64,000 nt of DNA from the NCBI GenBank assembly GCA_016840165.1, contig JAEOSU010000072.1, positions 124,001 to 188,000 on the forward strand. Direction: 5' to 3'. This DNA comes from Promethearchaeota archaeon. GTDB lineage: Archaea; Asgardarchaeota; Lokiarchaeia; Sigyniarchaeales; SOKP01. The notes under the pieces were generated by a model. The model was not told the origin of the DNA. It made no database searches and saw only the letters and a program-made list of their open reading frames with translations. Within the stretch, counting starts at the first letter, position 1, and the number at the start of each line of letters is the position of its first letter. Positions 34,731 through 43,242 of the stretch are shown one piece after another. The translations under genes were made by a program, and so were the position numbers.

Positions 34731-35666
34731 ATGGCTAGAAAAGTTGATAATACAACCTATTTAAATTATTTATTACAATCACTCAATGTTCCCGATTTAA
34801 AACAGATCTGTAAAGACTTTGATATAAAGGGGTATTCAAGATTAAAAAAATTAGAATTAATTGATTTCATTATTGATTCTCTTGCAGAAGAGGAGATTTT
34901 AGCCCTTATCAATGACAAAGAGCTGGAAATAATTAAAGACTCAATTGACCTTGCAATCAAAAAGATTAATGGAGAAGACAGAGAAACTATAGGCTCTATA
35001 AAAATTGTCAATGAAAAAGACCATGAAGTTGAAATTTTGTTTAAAGGATTTAACTGGGAGAATACCATTCTCTTATCAATAAATCCTAAGAATATTGACA
35101 ATCCTTTAAGAGATTGTGATTGTAGAATCGGAGCGAATATGGGTTTTTGCAGTCATTTCTGGACAGCATTTATTTTTTCCTTGAAGCAGGGGTATTTTAA
35201 ATTATCCGACTGGAGTTTAACGAAATTGCCCGATGATTTTGAGAAGAAAATAAAGTCCATAAAAATATCTACTGCCACCACAGGAGAGAAAACTTCAGAA
35301 GTTAGCTTAATAGATGAAGATTCTCCGGTTTATAAATTGTTGCAACATGATAGAGTCACAATTTATGAAGGAAAGATAGAAGAAATTGTTGAAAAGCAAG
35401 CAGATTTTCAAGGTAATATTACTATTTACTATCTCATTACTATAAAAGATGCTAAAATCGGGCCCCAACTCAAAAAAACCAAGGATAAAAATGAAGAGGA
35501 AATATTCTCACTTGATAAAGTGTTATTAAGAGTAAGTGATAAAGCGTTCAATAAGGTAAAAGTCGAAGTTGGAAACAAAATTACATGTAATGGGGGAGTG
35601 GACCAAGATAGGATATTAGGAGTAATGTTAAAACGAGTAACTGCATTTAAAAAGCTGAAAACGTAA
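34731..35666 (+). CDS. SAP/Rho-N-like, SWIM zinc-finger, OB-like protein
   Basis: This 311-aa protein has three parts. Residues 10-55 (LKQICKDFDIKGYSRLKKLE) look like a SAP or Rho-N domain. Residues about 125-145 contain DCDCRIGANMGFCSHFW, the CxC...CxH pattern of a SWIM zinc finger. Residues 215-310 are beta-rich like an OB fold, with VTIYEGKIEEI and VGNKITCNGGVD. All three parts are used in nucleic acid binding, so a DNA- or RNA-binding role is inferred. A strong GGAGG ribosome site precedes the ATG. It is separate from the NAPRT gene by 160 nt. Confidence 0.6.
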   Translation: MARKVDNTTYLNYLLQSLNVPDLKQICKDFDIKGYSRLKKLELIDFIIDSLAEEEILALINDKELEIIKDSIDLAIKKINGEDRETIGSIKIVNEKDHEVEILFKGFNWENTILLSINPKNIDNPLRDCDCRIGANMGFCSHFWTAFIFSLKQGYFKLSDWSLTKLPDDFEKKIKSIKISTATTGEKTSEVSLIDEDSPVYKLLQHDRVTIYEGKIEEIVEKQADFQGNITIYYLITIKDAKIGPQLKKTKDKNEEEIFSLDKVLLRVSDKAFNKVKVEVGNKITCNGGVDQDRILGVMLKRVTAFKKLKT

Positions 35667-35770
35667 ATTAAGTAGTCTATTTTTCCTAAAAAAATAATGA
35701 TCTAAAATATAACTAATTTTATGCGATAAATCCTTAATAGGTAGTAAAGAAGTCTATCTACTTTCTTTTT

Positions 35771-35776
35771 GGTGAT
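35771..35776 (+). promoter_or_regulatory. Shine-Dalgarno site deciding a non-AUG start
   Basis: GGTGAT is a good archaeal ribosome binding sequence. It lies 5 nt upstream of an in-frame ATT codon at 35782, which opens the conserved N-terminus of nicotinate phosphoribosyltransferase. The next in-frame ATG (35827) lacks a comparable site. Confidence 0.5.
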
Positions 35777-35781
35777 GAAGA

Positions 35782-37203
35782 ATTAGTTTTGATTATGCGA
35801 TTTTAACCGATTTCTACCAATTAACCATGGCAAATGGATATTTACTCAAAGGGATAGAAAATGGTAATGCGGTATTTGATCTTTTTTTTCGAAATGCTCC
35901 GTTTAAAGGTGTTTATGCGATTTGTTATGGCTTGAGTAAAGCAATTAAAGATATTCATCAGATGAAATTTTCCGATGATTCGATTAATTATCTCCAAGAG
36001 CAAGATTTATTTTCGGATGAATTTTTCGATTATTTATCAAATTTCAAACCAAGATTGACGATTCGCACTATTGAGGATGGAAGAGTAATATTTCCTTATG
36101 AAACTATTGCTCAAGTTGAAGGCCCTTTAATCCAATGCCAATTAATCGAAACTTATATTTTAAATTGCTTTAATTTTCCAACGCTATGTGCAACAAAGGC
36201 AAATCGCATGTGGCTGACTTCCGTAAAGCAACCCATACTTGAGTTTGGGTTGAGAAGAGCTCAGGGACCAAATGGAGGGTTAACGGCTAGTGAGGCTGCT
36301 ATGGTTGGAGGGTGTATAGGCACCTCGAACGTATTAGCAGGAAAAATGTATGATATTCGGATAAGTGGCACTCAAGCACATTCTTGGATAATGGCATTCG
36401 ATACTGAATTGGAGGCATTTAGAGCCTATGCAGAAATCTATCCCAAAAACTGTATATTACTCATCGATACTTATGATACAATTGAAGGATGTAAAAATGC
36501 AGTTATCGTTGGAAAGGAATTGGAAGAAAAAGGGGAAAAGCTCGCCGGAGTTCGCATAGATTCGGGCGATCTCGCATATTTCAGCCGTCAAGTTCGAAAG
36601 ATTTTAGATGATGCAGGATTGGATTATGTGAAAGTGGTTGCCTCTAATGATGTGGATGAGTACATTATCGCTGAAATCCAGAGGAATAAGGGAGCTATTG
36701 ATTTTTGGGGTATTGGTACAAAATTAGCTACATGTTATGACGATCCTGCACTTGGTGGTGTGTATAAATTGGTTGAAATCAATGATGAGCCGAAGATTAA
36801 AATATCGAGTAATGTGGAAAAAATGACTATTCCCTCCAAAAAGCAAGTCTATAGGGTATATAATGGTGAAGGATTCATGTCGGGAGATATAATGGAACTA
36901 AGAGAAAAGGAAGATTTAGAGGAGGGATATGTCTATGATCCTCTGAATCCAATGCGCTTTTATAATCTTAAGAATCCAGCAAGAGTTGAACCTTTACTCC
37001 ATTTAAGAATGGACGAGGGTAAAATAGTAAGTGAAATGAGCGATTGGAAGAAAGCGAGGGGATGTATGGAGAAAGATATTGAACTTTTACCTGATGCGTC
37101 AAAACGGTTATTAAATCCCCAGAATTATAGAGTAAGTATTAGTCATTCGATCCATGATCTTCGGAATCATTTAATCGAAACCTATATTGGTAAAGATAAA
37201 TAA
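35782..37203 (+). CDS. pncB: Nicotinate phosphoribosyltransferase (apparent ATT start)
   Basis: The enzyme makes nicotinate mononucleotide from nicotinate and PRPP in NAD salvage. Core motifs are FGLRRAQGPNGGLTASEAA, SGTQAHSW, RIDSGDLA, ASNDVDEY, FWGIGTKL and DPALGGVYKL. The frame upstream of the ATG at 35827 continues 15 codons as ISFDYAILTDFYQLT before MANGY, exactly the conserved LTDxYxLTM N-terminus. That stretch has no ATG, GTG or TTG. GGTGAT lies 5 nt before ATT at 35782, so an ATT start is proposed; a sequencing indel is the alternative. The protein is then 473 aa. A decayed copy of its tail lies at 39.7 kb, after the SIR2-TPR gene. Confidence 0.9.
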   Translation: MSFDYAILTDFYQLTMANGYLLKGIENGNAVFDLFFRNAPFKGVYAICYGLSKAIKDIHQMKFSDDSINYLQEQDLFSDEFFDYLSNFKPRLTIRTIEDGRVIFPYETIAQVEGPLIQCQLIETYILNCFNFPTLCATKANRMWLTSVKQPILEFGLRRAQGPNGGLTASEAAMVGGCIGTSNVLAGKMYDIRISGTQAHSWIMAFDTELEAFRAYAEIYPKNCILLIDTYDTIEGCKNAVIVGKELEEKGEKLAGVRIDSGDLAYFSRQVRKILDDAGLDYVKVVASNDVDEYIIAEIQRNKGAIDFWGIGTKLATCYDDPALGGVYKLVEINDEPKIKISSNVEKMTIPSKKQVYRVYNGEGFMSGDIMELREKEDLEEGYVYDPLNPMRFYNLKNPARVEPLLHLRMDEGKIVSEMSDWKKARGCMEKDIELLPDASKRLLNPQNYRVSISHSIHDLRNHLIETYIGKDK

Positions 37204-37271
37204 CGATTAATTAATTTCTTTATGATCAACTTATTTTCTCATGAGAAAGGATTAAGTTAAGGTTAACGACT

Positions 37272-39692
37272 ATGACTGAAGAATATATTATAAAATTATC
37301 TAATACTCTTGGTATAAATCAAAGCGCTCTTTTATTTAATGAAAAACGACCATACACCTTTTTAGTAGGTGCAGGAATATCAATGGATCCTCCTTCTAAT
37401 GTTCCTTCCGCACGCATGTTTGTGAGGGAATTATTTAACTATTACGCCCCTAAAAACGAAATTGATACTCTTTCTAAATTAGAGGCACTTAGATACGAAT
37501 TCTTAGTTGAAAAAATCCAGAACTTATTTGATGAAAAACTCACATTTTTAAATTATCTGGATTGGGTAACACACCCTAATGCCAATCATTTGTTTCTCGC
37601 GCATATGATCTTGAGATATAATTTTGTAATAACTACAAATTTCGATTATTTGATTGAATTAGCAGTTAAGAGTCTACTTTTGGGTTCAGAATATAAAAAG
37701 ATCATGAGTATTATTACAAGGGATGATTACGAGAAAAATATTAGATTTAAATATCCCGTGGTTAAAATACACGGCTCGAAACGAGATTGCATTACTGGCA
37801 GATATACCGCAGATTCATTGATTACTACAATTAGTGCACTTGGTAAGGATAGGGAAAAAGGAAAAACTTTCGCAATCGAACCCTTTAAAAGAAAATTAAT
37901 TGATAGTATCACAGAAGGTCGTGATCTCATTGTTATGGGATATTCTGGTAGTGACGACTTTGATATTAGCCCAATGCTGAATGAGTTAACGACCGTTAAA
38001 CGTATTATTTGGATTGATCATAATTCTGACCCAGACATAGAAGGATATTATAAATATAAGCCTTTAGATACGTCAAAATTAAATTTAATATCAAATCTTT
38101 CGAAGTTAGACAACATACTTCTCGAACTAGCTTCGAAAAATACGATCGAGGTATTCAAAATTAAGGCTAACACCATTAACTTTGTAAAACAAAAATTAGC
38201 GAAGACATTTCATGTCTCATTGGCTAATTTAAAAGAAAACATCCCAATAACACAGAAGAGTTTTAAGGATTTCATGGAAAAATACCACTTTGATAAACCT
38301 GAATCCTTCAAATATCGCTTGGCTCATGAAATTTACAGTGATTTAGGTAATATTGAATCGGCTGAAAGAACCGCTATAACTGGGTTAGATTTGGCAACTG
38401 AGGAAAGTAATGATATTAATAAATTGTATTTTACAAATGCGTTGGGATTATTATATCTCACCAGAGGAGATATGGATAAAGCTTTAGAACAATTTAATGA
38501 AACTCTCGAATTAACACAGAGATTAGACATGTTAAATGAAAAAATCGGAGTTCTCATTAATATTGGTGAACATTATAGGAAGAAAGGAGATTTGAAAAAT
38601 GCTTTTAAATATATATTCGAAGCGGCGGATCTTGTCTCAGAAAAGACTCCTAATGTATTAAAATATTCAATATTCAATAGTCTCGGAGTCATATATAGGG
38701 CAAATGGAGATGTACCAAATTCAATAAAACATCTTGAAATGGCACTTGAAGTTTCGGAAAAAATGGGAGATCTTTTTAGAAAGTCGTCAGTCTATAACAA
38801 TTTAGCGGGAATTTATTTTTACCAAGGACGATTAGACCCTGCATTAAAAAATGCATCTGAAGCTTTGAAGATTGATGAATTATTAGGAGATTTAGATGAT
38901 ATGGCCTCAAATCTAAACACTATTGGAAATATATATAGAATGGCTGGTCATTATACACAAGCTCTTACTTATTTGGAGCGCGCATATAACATTGCAGAAA
39001 AAATTAAGAAGTTAAAAGTAAAATCCCTTGCAGCTAACTCTATTGGGGGTATTTATTTCACATTAGGAAAACTTGATTCAGCATTAAAAATGTATAACGA
39101 AGCTTATGAAATAAGGAAGATTTTAGGAGATATCTCAGGACAAGCGACGAGTTTAAATAATATCGGGTTGATATATCGCGCAAGACGAGATTATAAGACT
39201 GCAAATGAGATGTTTACACAATCAATTGAAATAGCAGAAAGGATCGGAGAGAAAACTCATTTAAGCGTACGTTATTCCAATAAAGCATCAATATTCGAGG
39301 CAAAAAGAGATTTTGAAAAAGCATTAGAGGAATACAAAAAAGCTCTAGCCATGGAACAATCACAGCAAAACTTACACGGAGTTGCAACACAACTTATGAA
39401 TATTGGAGGGATTTTGGGCGATTTAGGTCGACGTGAAGAGAGTATTCAAAACTATACTAAAGCCCTCAATATGATGGAAGATTTGAAAATAAAACCAGGG
39501 ATTGCACGAGCACTTAATAACTTGGGTTCAGTATATTATAAGTTTAATAGGGATTTTGAAAAGGCTATTCCTATATTAGAGAGAGCTCTTGAAATATATC
39601 GGGAGATCGATGACCCTCAAATGTTAAATTTAACGCAACAAAATTTAGCGCATATCAAGCAGCAGTATGAGATTCAAAAGAGAGAGAACTAA
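37272..39692 (+). CDS. SIR2-like NAD-binding domain fused to TPR repeats
   Basis: The 806-aa protein starts with a SIR2-like domain of about 290 residues. The NAD motif is TFLVGAGISMDPPSNVPSA, followed by VITTNFDYLIE with the active Asn, the catalytic His in VVKIHGSKRD, and VMGYSGSDDFDI. Residues about 345-790 are at least ten TPR repeats of the kinesin-light-chain type (LYLTRGDMDKALEQFNETLE, TIGNIYRMAGHYTQALTYLE). SIR2 plus repeat-sensor proteins in bacteria and archaea are often antiviral NADases, with the repeats sensing the trigger. Here the gene follows an NAD-salvage gene and is bracketed by a duplicate of that gene's 3' end. A defence role is inferred. Confidence 0.8.
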   Translation: MTEEYIIKLSNTLGINQSALLFNEKRPYTFLVGAGISMDPPSNVPSARMFVRELFNYYAPKNEIDTLSKLEALRYEFLVEKIQNLFDEKLTFLNYLDWVTHPNANHLFLAHMILRYNFVITTNFDYLIELAVKSLLLGSEYKKIMSIITRDDYEKNIRFKYPVVKIHGSKRDCITGRYTADSLITTISALGKDREKGKTFAIEPFKRKLIDSITEGRDLIVMGYSGSDDFDISPMLNELTTVKRIIWIDHNSDPDIEGYYKYKPLDTSKLNLISNLSKLDNILLELASKNTIEVFKIKANTINFVKQKLAKTFHVSLANLKENIPITQKSFKDFMEKYHFDKPESFKYRLAHEIYSDLGNIESAERTAITGLDLATEESNDINKLYFTNALGLLYLTRGDMDKALEQFNETLELTQRLDMLNEKIGVLINIGEHYRKKGDLKNAFKYIFEAADLVSEKTPNVLKYSIFNSLGVIYRANGDVPNSIKHLEMALEVSEKMGDLFRKSSVYNNLAGIYFYQGRLDPALKNASEALKIDELLGDLDDMASNLNTIGNIYRMAGHYTQALTYLERAYNIAEKIKKLKVKSLAANSIGGIYFTLGKLDSALKMYNEAYEIRKILGDISGQATSLNNIGLIYRARRDYKTANEMFTQSIEIAERIGEKTHLSVRYSNKASIFEAKRDFEKALEEYKKALAMEQSQQNLHGVATQLMNIGGILGDLGRREESIQNYTKALNMMEDLKIKPGIARALNNLGSVYYKFNRDFEKAIPILERALEIYREIDDPQMLNLTQQNLAHIKQQYEIQKREN

Positions 39693-39716
39693 TTAATATG
39701 AATGGGATAGAGAGGA

Positions 39717-39827
39717 TTTTAAATTCCCCAAGTGATCTATACTGTGAATTATAGAGTGAGTATCAGTCAATCTATTTATGATCTTCGAACAAAATTTATC
39801 GATACTTATATTGGCAAAGATATATAA
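39717..39827 (+). pseudogene. Decayed duplicate of the NAPRT 3' end
   Basis: From 39747 to 39827 the frame reads NYRVSISQSIYDLRTKFI, then DTYIGKDI and a stop. The NAPRT end reads NYRVSISHSIHDLRNHLI, then ETYIGKDK and a stop. That is 19 of 26 residues identical, with about 16 mismatches in 81 nt. Similarity is also seen just upstream (TTTAAATTCCCCAA against TTATTAAATCCCCAG), interrupted by an insertion. The full gene is absent, so this is a remnant of a second NAPRT copy, left at the right edge of the SIR2-TPR segment. Confidence 0.75.
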
Positions 39828-39872
39828 TAAATAAATACGGTTTAGAACATTGATTGGAGGAATACAACCATT

Positions 39873-40433
39873 ATGACAGGACAAATCCCAGATAAAGTGA
39901 TTTTTAATGGTGATGTATTTGATTTGGTGGGCGTGAAAGGAGAAGGTTTATTTGAGCCATTTGATTTTGGATTAGTTCCTATTTCCCCTCATACTGCTAA
40001 CTGGCGTGGGTTTGTAAGTACTTATGAAGTATCCGAAGGTATACTTCTCCTTAAAGAATTGGAAGTCAGTATCAAGGATGAGGATCAATCATATCCAGAA
40101 ATTAATGGCATTCAACCAGAGTCCCGAAAAGAGAATTTAGTCCACTTAGATTATAAAAAGATAAATTTAAAGACTATGTATACAGGAACATTACTTATTG
40201 CTAAAGATTTTATTGATTCAATGTATGTTCATATGGGATTTCAGAGTCCCCTCTCGTTTGAAATAATTTTAGAGTTAGAATTTAAAGAGGGAAAATTGAT
40301 TAATCAAGAGAATGTATCCGACTTGATCAAAGAATATAGAGAGAAAGGTTACTCTGATGGTAAATTAGGACCTCAAGATGATGACTATATGAAATGGATT
40401 GAACGTACTTTTTCCCTTGATTATGAAATTTAG
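39873..40433 (+). CDS. Unknown cytosolic protein (family common in bacteria)
   Basis: This 186-aa protein is of a pattern seen in many uncharacterised proteins: VIFNGDVFDLVGVKG, then FGLVPISPHTANWRGFVSTY, INGIQP, a beta-rich middle, and FIDSMYVHMGFQSP before an acidic end. No catalytic motif is evident. The GGAGG ribosome site precedes the ATG. It follows the NAPRT tail remnant and converges with the heliorhodopsin gene. Relatives sometimes lie near toxin or defence genes, but I cannot confirm that here, so no function is assigned. Confidence 0.6.
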   Translation: MTGQIPDKVIFNGDVFDLVGVKGEGLFEPFDFGLVPISPHTANWRGFVSTYEVSEGILLLKELEVSIKDEDQSYPEINGIQPESRKENLVHLDYKKINLKTMYTGTLLIAKDFIDSMYVHMGFQSPLSFEIILELEFKEGKLINQENVSDLIKEYREKGYSDGKLGPQDDDYMKWIERTFSLDYEI

Positions 40434-40469
40434 AAATATTTTAAAATAAAAAAAAAATTGATTGGTATT

Positions 40470-41309
40470 TTATCCAGTTGGAGAGAAAACTCCTGCGAAG
40501 ACTAACCATGCTAAAAAGGTTTTGGAAACTAAACTGAGTATAATATATACTCTTTCACCGTATAAGTAATCTTTCCACTTACCTACTCCCTTATATTGGA
40601 GAATCATATTTATTGCAAAAGTATTAAAAAAGACCAACTCGATTATATAGATCAAATACACGAAAGTCGGAATCTCAGCTCCTTCTGATACTCCTGTATT
40701 TATGAAGTAGGCAGTAATCACGATCCACGGAACTGCTCCCGCTACCACTCCAAGATAATAAGCCGTCCATCTCACTTTTTCATTTAGTTTTCGGGTATAA
40801 ACATTGTGGAGTTCCATCATGAGACCAAACATGTTCATGAGTGCATTAGAGATAAAAATCATGAATAACGACCAGAAATCTAAGACTCCAAAAAACAAGG
40901 CAATTAGCACAATCATGATAGAACTGGAAAGCGCATATTCAAACCATCTAACTTTGTTAATTCCCTTCTTTAAGTCCCTTACGTATTTTTTATTTAAGGG
41001 ATAAGCAATAAGAAAGTGTGCGATGGCTGATAATAACAAAAATGTCCCAACGAAAGCTCCGAGAGCGGTAAACGTGAATATTACCTCAGGATTCGGTGAT
41101 AAAGTAGGTGGAGGTCCAAGATCAAATTCTAAATAAGTTGTATAAATATCAACTGAGAAATCTAAAAATGGTAAAAATCCGAAAAAGACCATAAGTAAGC
41201 CTTGAATCAAATGTAGAATCATCGCATTCCGATTAAACTTTTTTAGGTAATCAAAAGTTATATCTGATCTTGGGATTAACCATTCATCTTCATTTGTTGT
41301 AGAAGTCAT
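40470..41309 (-). CDS. Heliorhodopsin
   Basis: The 279-aa seven-helix protein has hallmark heliorhodopsin sequences. RWFEYALSSSIMIVLIALFF carries the counterion Glu (Glu124) at the start of helix 3, and IYIIELVFFNTFAINMILQY is a middle helix. YGERVYIILSLVSKTFLAWL places the retinal-linking Lys263 in the last helix, followed by VFAGVF. The family has an inverted topology, with the N-terminus inside, and is thought to sense light rather than pump ions. It is a single minus-strand gene, convergent to an unknown gene, with no carotenoid cleavage gene in the window. Retinal supply is therefore unexplained; the CrtI-like gene at 8.6 kb is too distant to assign. Confidence 0.88.
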   Translation of the reverse strand: MTSTTNEDEWLIPRSDITFDYLKKFNRNAMILHLIQGLLMVFFGFLPFLDFSVDIYTTYLEFDLGPPPTLSPNPEVIFTFTALGAFVGTFLLLSAIAHFLIAYPLNKKYVRDLKKGINKVRWFEYALSSSIMIVLIALFFGVLDFWSLFMIFISNALMNMFGLMMELHNVYTRKLNEKVRWTAYYLGVVAGAVPWIVITAYFINTGVSEGAEIPTFVYLIYIIELVFFNTFAINMILQYKGVGKWKDYLYGERVYIILSLVSKTFLAWLVFAGVFSPTG

Positions 41310-41410
41310 ATGGATTATGGTAAAGAGATTTATTTAAGAAATTTGCATACAAATTATAAATTTAGTTTTAAATAATCTACTAGTAATAGTGATTAAGAGA
41401 ATGCGAAATT

Positions 41411-41869
41411 TTATTGAAAATAATCATTCAAGTAATTAAAAAGCTCATCTGCCTTTGAATCATTATAGACTCCGCTTTCGCGCCATAATATCTCACCTTT
41501 TTTATTTATCAAAAAAATATATATAGTCTGTTCGTTAGGAATCTTAAGTGTTCTTTTAAATTTCGATTTATTAATATAGATGGTTATTGTACGTTCACGT
41601 ACTTCCTTGCTCGGAATTCCCGCACGCATTCCTCCATCGATCACGAAGCTCATCATTTTATAGCCGCTACTTAAAGAAGGGAGCTCATAGAATTTTACTC
41701 TAGGAAATCGCTTAATGAGTCCTTCTAAGTAGGGACCCCAAGTATCCACTAAATTTTGATGCCATCTTTGAAAAGGCACCAGTAAAATGTTTAATTCTCC
41801 TTCTAAATCATAAGGGAGTTTATATCTTCTTGATTCTAAATTCTTGCCTTCTACTTCGGGAAAGAGCAT
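41411..41869 (-). CDS. Cysteine-less thioredoxin-fold protein, ATP10-like
   Basis: The 152-aa protein has a thioredoxin-like pattern: LNILLVPFQRWHQNLVDTWG, a beta strand RVKFYELPSLSSG, then RTLKIPNEQTIYIFLINKKG and GEILWRESGVYNDSKADEL at the C-terminus. No CxxC is present; the layout resembles the ATP10/peroxiredoxin-like families that lack redox cysteines. A structural or substrate-binding role is more likely than redox catalysis. It is a single minus-strand gene, 100 nt upstream of the heliorhodopsin start, and may be separately transcribed. Confidence 0.55.
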   Translation of the reverse strand: MLFPEVEGKNLESRRYKLPYDLEGELNILLVPFQRWHQNLVDTWGPYLEGLIKRFPRVKFYELPSLSSGYKMMSFVIDGGMRAGIPSKEVRERTITIYINKSKFKRTLKIPNEQTIYIFLINKKGEILWRESGVYNDSKADELFNYLNDYFQ

Positions 41870-41995
41870 GATTTTAATGGCTTTATTTGTTTATTTTTAA
41901 ATATGTAAGTAAAAAGAAATATTAAAAAGAGCGGCTAATATTTTATTCAATTTACGGTTTTAGTCTATTATTTTAAGAAGCCAAATATTGTTAAA

Positions 41996-42838
41996 CTATG
42001 GTTTCTTAGATTGTGTCAACTTTCTCGTTTCCTTATTTACCTTGCGAAATCCTCTAATGAGTTTAAATAATGAAAAACCACGAAATGACTTCCCATTCGA
42101 TTTACAACTTGGTAGCACATATGGAATTACCTTTTTGCAACTTTCTTCAACATCAGTTGCCACATATTTCATCATTAAATCTAATTCCTCTCTAAATTCA
42201 TCTTCATCCTTCCATTCCTCTATAACGCAGGTGTTCCTCATCAAATTAGTATAAATCATTCCCGGAAAGAAAATATTGAGTTTTATATCATCTGGATTCT
42301 GGTCGAATTCCAAGGCTAAACATTTTGAAAACGCCAATACACCTCCTTTCGAAGCAGAATATATTGTCATATGTTCTAACGGACGATCAGCTCCACCTCC
42401 AGCTAAAGTGATGATTCTGCCATAACCTTGCTTTTTCATATGAGGAAGTACCGCAGAGATTGAGTTTATTACTCCAATTAAATTTGTACCGATCACTAAA
42501 TTAGCTTCCTTATTCGCAGCTTCTAGTGAAAGACAGTCAAAAGGTCCATAACTAAGATTAAAACCAGCATTCGCCACCAAAATACGGACTCCTCCAAAAG
42601 CTTCAATAGTTTTATCAACCAGATTTTGAACAGCAAGTGGATCTGAAACATCGCAAGCAATACCAATAACATTATCACCAAATTGGGCTTTCAATTCAAC
42701 TAAAGTCTGGCTTACTTTATCTTCGTTTCGTGAGCATATGGCTACTTTTGCTCCTTCTTGAAGAAATAACTTTGCTAGAGTTTTACCTATACCGCTTGTA
42801 GAACCAGTTATAATCGCGATTTCATTTTTCATTTTCAT
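41996..42838 (-). CDS. Short-chain dehydrogenase/reductase
   Basis: The 280-aa SDR has the cofactor motif TGSTSGIGKTLAKLFL, VANAGFNLS, and the catalytic YSASKGG. The usual Ser 13 residues before Tyr is Gly (TLAGGGADRP), a variant found in a known SDR subgroup with a GGG turn. The tail is basic (FRKVNKETRKLTQSKKP). The ARNEDK-like loop after the second strand (CSRNEDKV) suggests preference for NADP. The substrate is unknown. Minus strand, with a GGAGGATAA ribosome site upstream. Confidence 0.85.
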   Translation of the reverse strand: MKMKNEIAIITGSTSGIGKTLAKLFLQEGAKVAICSRNEDKVSQTLVELKAQFGDNVIGIACDVSDPLAVQNLVDKTIEAFGGVRILVANAGFNLSYGPFDCLSLEAANKEANLVIGTNLIGVINSISAVLPHMKKQGYGRIITLAGGGADRPLEHMTIYSASKGGVLAFSKCLALEFDQNPDDIKLNIFFPGMIYTNLMRNTCVIEEWKDEDEFREELDLMMKYVATDVEESCKKVIPYVLPSCKSNGKSFRGFSLFKLIRGFRKVNKETRKLTQSKKP

Positions 42839-43242
42839 TTCTTATCCTCCATTCTTTCCTTACTTAATAGATTGATTAATGATGAAATCTATGTAAATTT
42901 GATAATTATAAAAAAAAGAAAATTATAAAATTTTTTAAAATAAATGTACTAGTATTGCTATCTTCTAATTTTAGGATTAAATCATGATCCTGTACTGAGA
43001 TAAATATTTTCTTGGTATATTTTTCTTATTTTTTCAATTTCTTATGGACCCTTTATAAATACTCTTAATGGAATGTGAGGAAAAAGGTTGATTGCCTATT
43101 TTGAAAAATTGTAAGATGAATGATAAGATTAGTTATATTAGTATTAATCGGATTTTATTTAAATAATTTAGATGCTACTTTTGTATAAAAATATACGATT
43201 TATAAAACAATCGTATTATAAAAAAATTAGAGATATAATATT
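42839..43242. other. 404-nt intergenic region between divergent genes
   Basis: This A+T-rich gap separates the SDR (minus) and the Tes-like radical SAM gene (plus). It contains a TATA-like element at about 43052-43060 (CTTTATAAATAC) and an inverted repeat around a second TATA box at 43194-43215. No coding frame longer than about 15 codons is supported. Confidence 0.5.
43194..43215 (+). promoter_or_regulatory. TATA box inside a 7-bp inverted repeat (operator candidate)
   Basis: TACGATT at 43194-43200 and AATCGTA at 43209-43215 are exact inverted repeats enclosing TATAAAAC. The centre matches an archaeal TATA box 28 nt before the ATG of the radical SAM gene. A repressor dimer bound here would block TBP. 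The A+T-rich composition makes chance possible, but both arms contain CG. Confidence 0.45.

Noticed and set aside
35827..35829. ATG as the start of nicotinate phosphoribosyltransferase
   Set aside because: It would drop the conserved LTDxYxLTM N-terminus that is present in frame upstream, and no ribosome site supports it.
41996..42838. Missing catalytic Ser in the SDR as a novelty
   Set aside because: A GGG turn in place of Ser before the catalytic Tyr occurs in a known SDR subgroup, so this is an ordinary variant.
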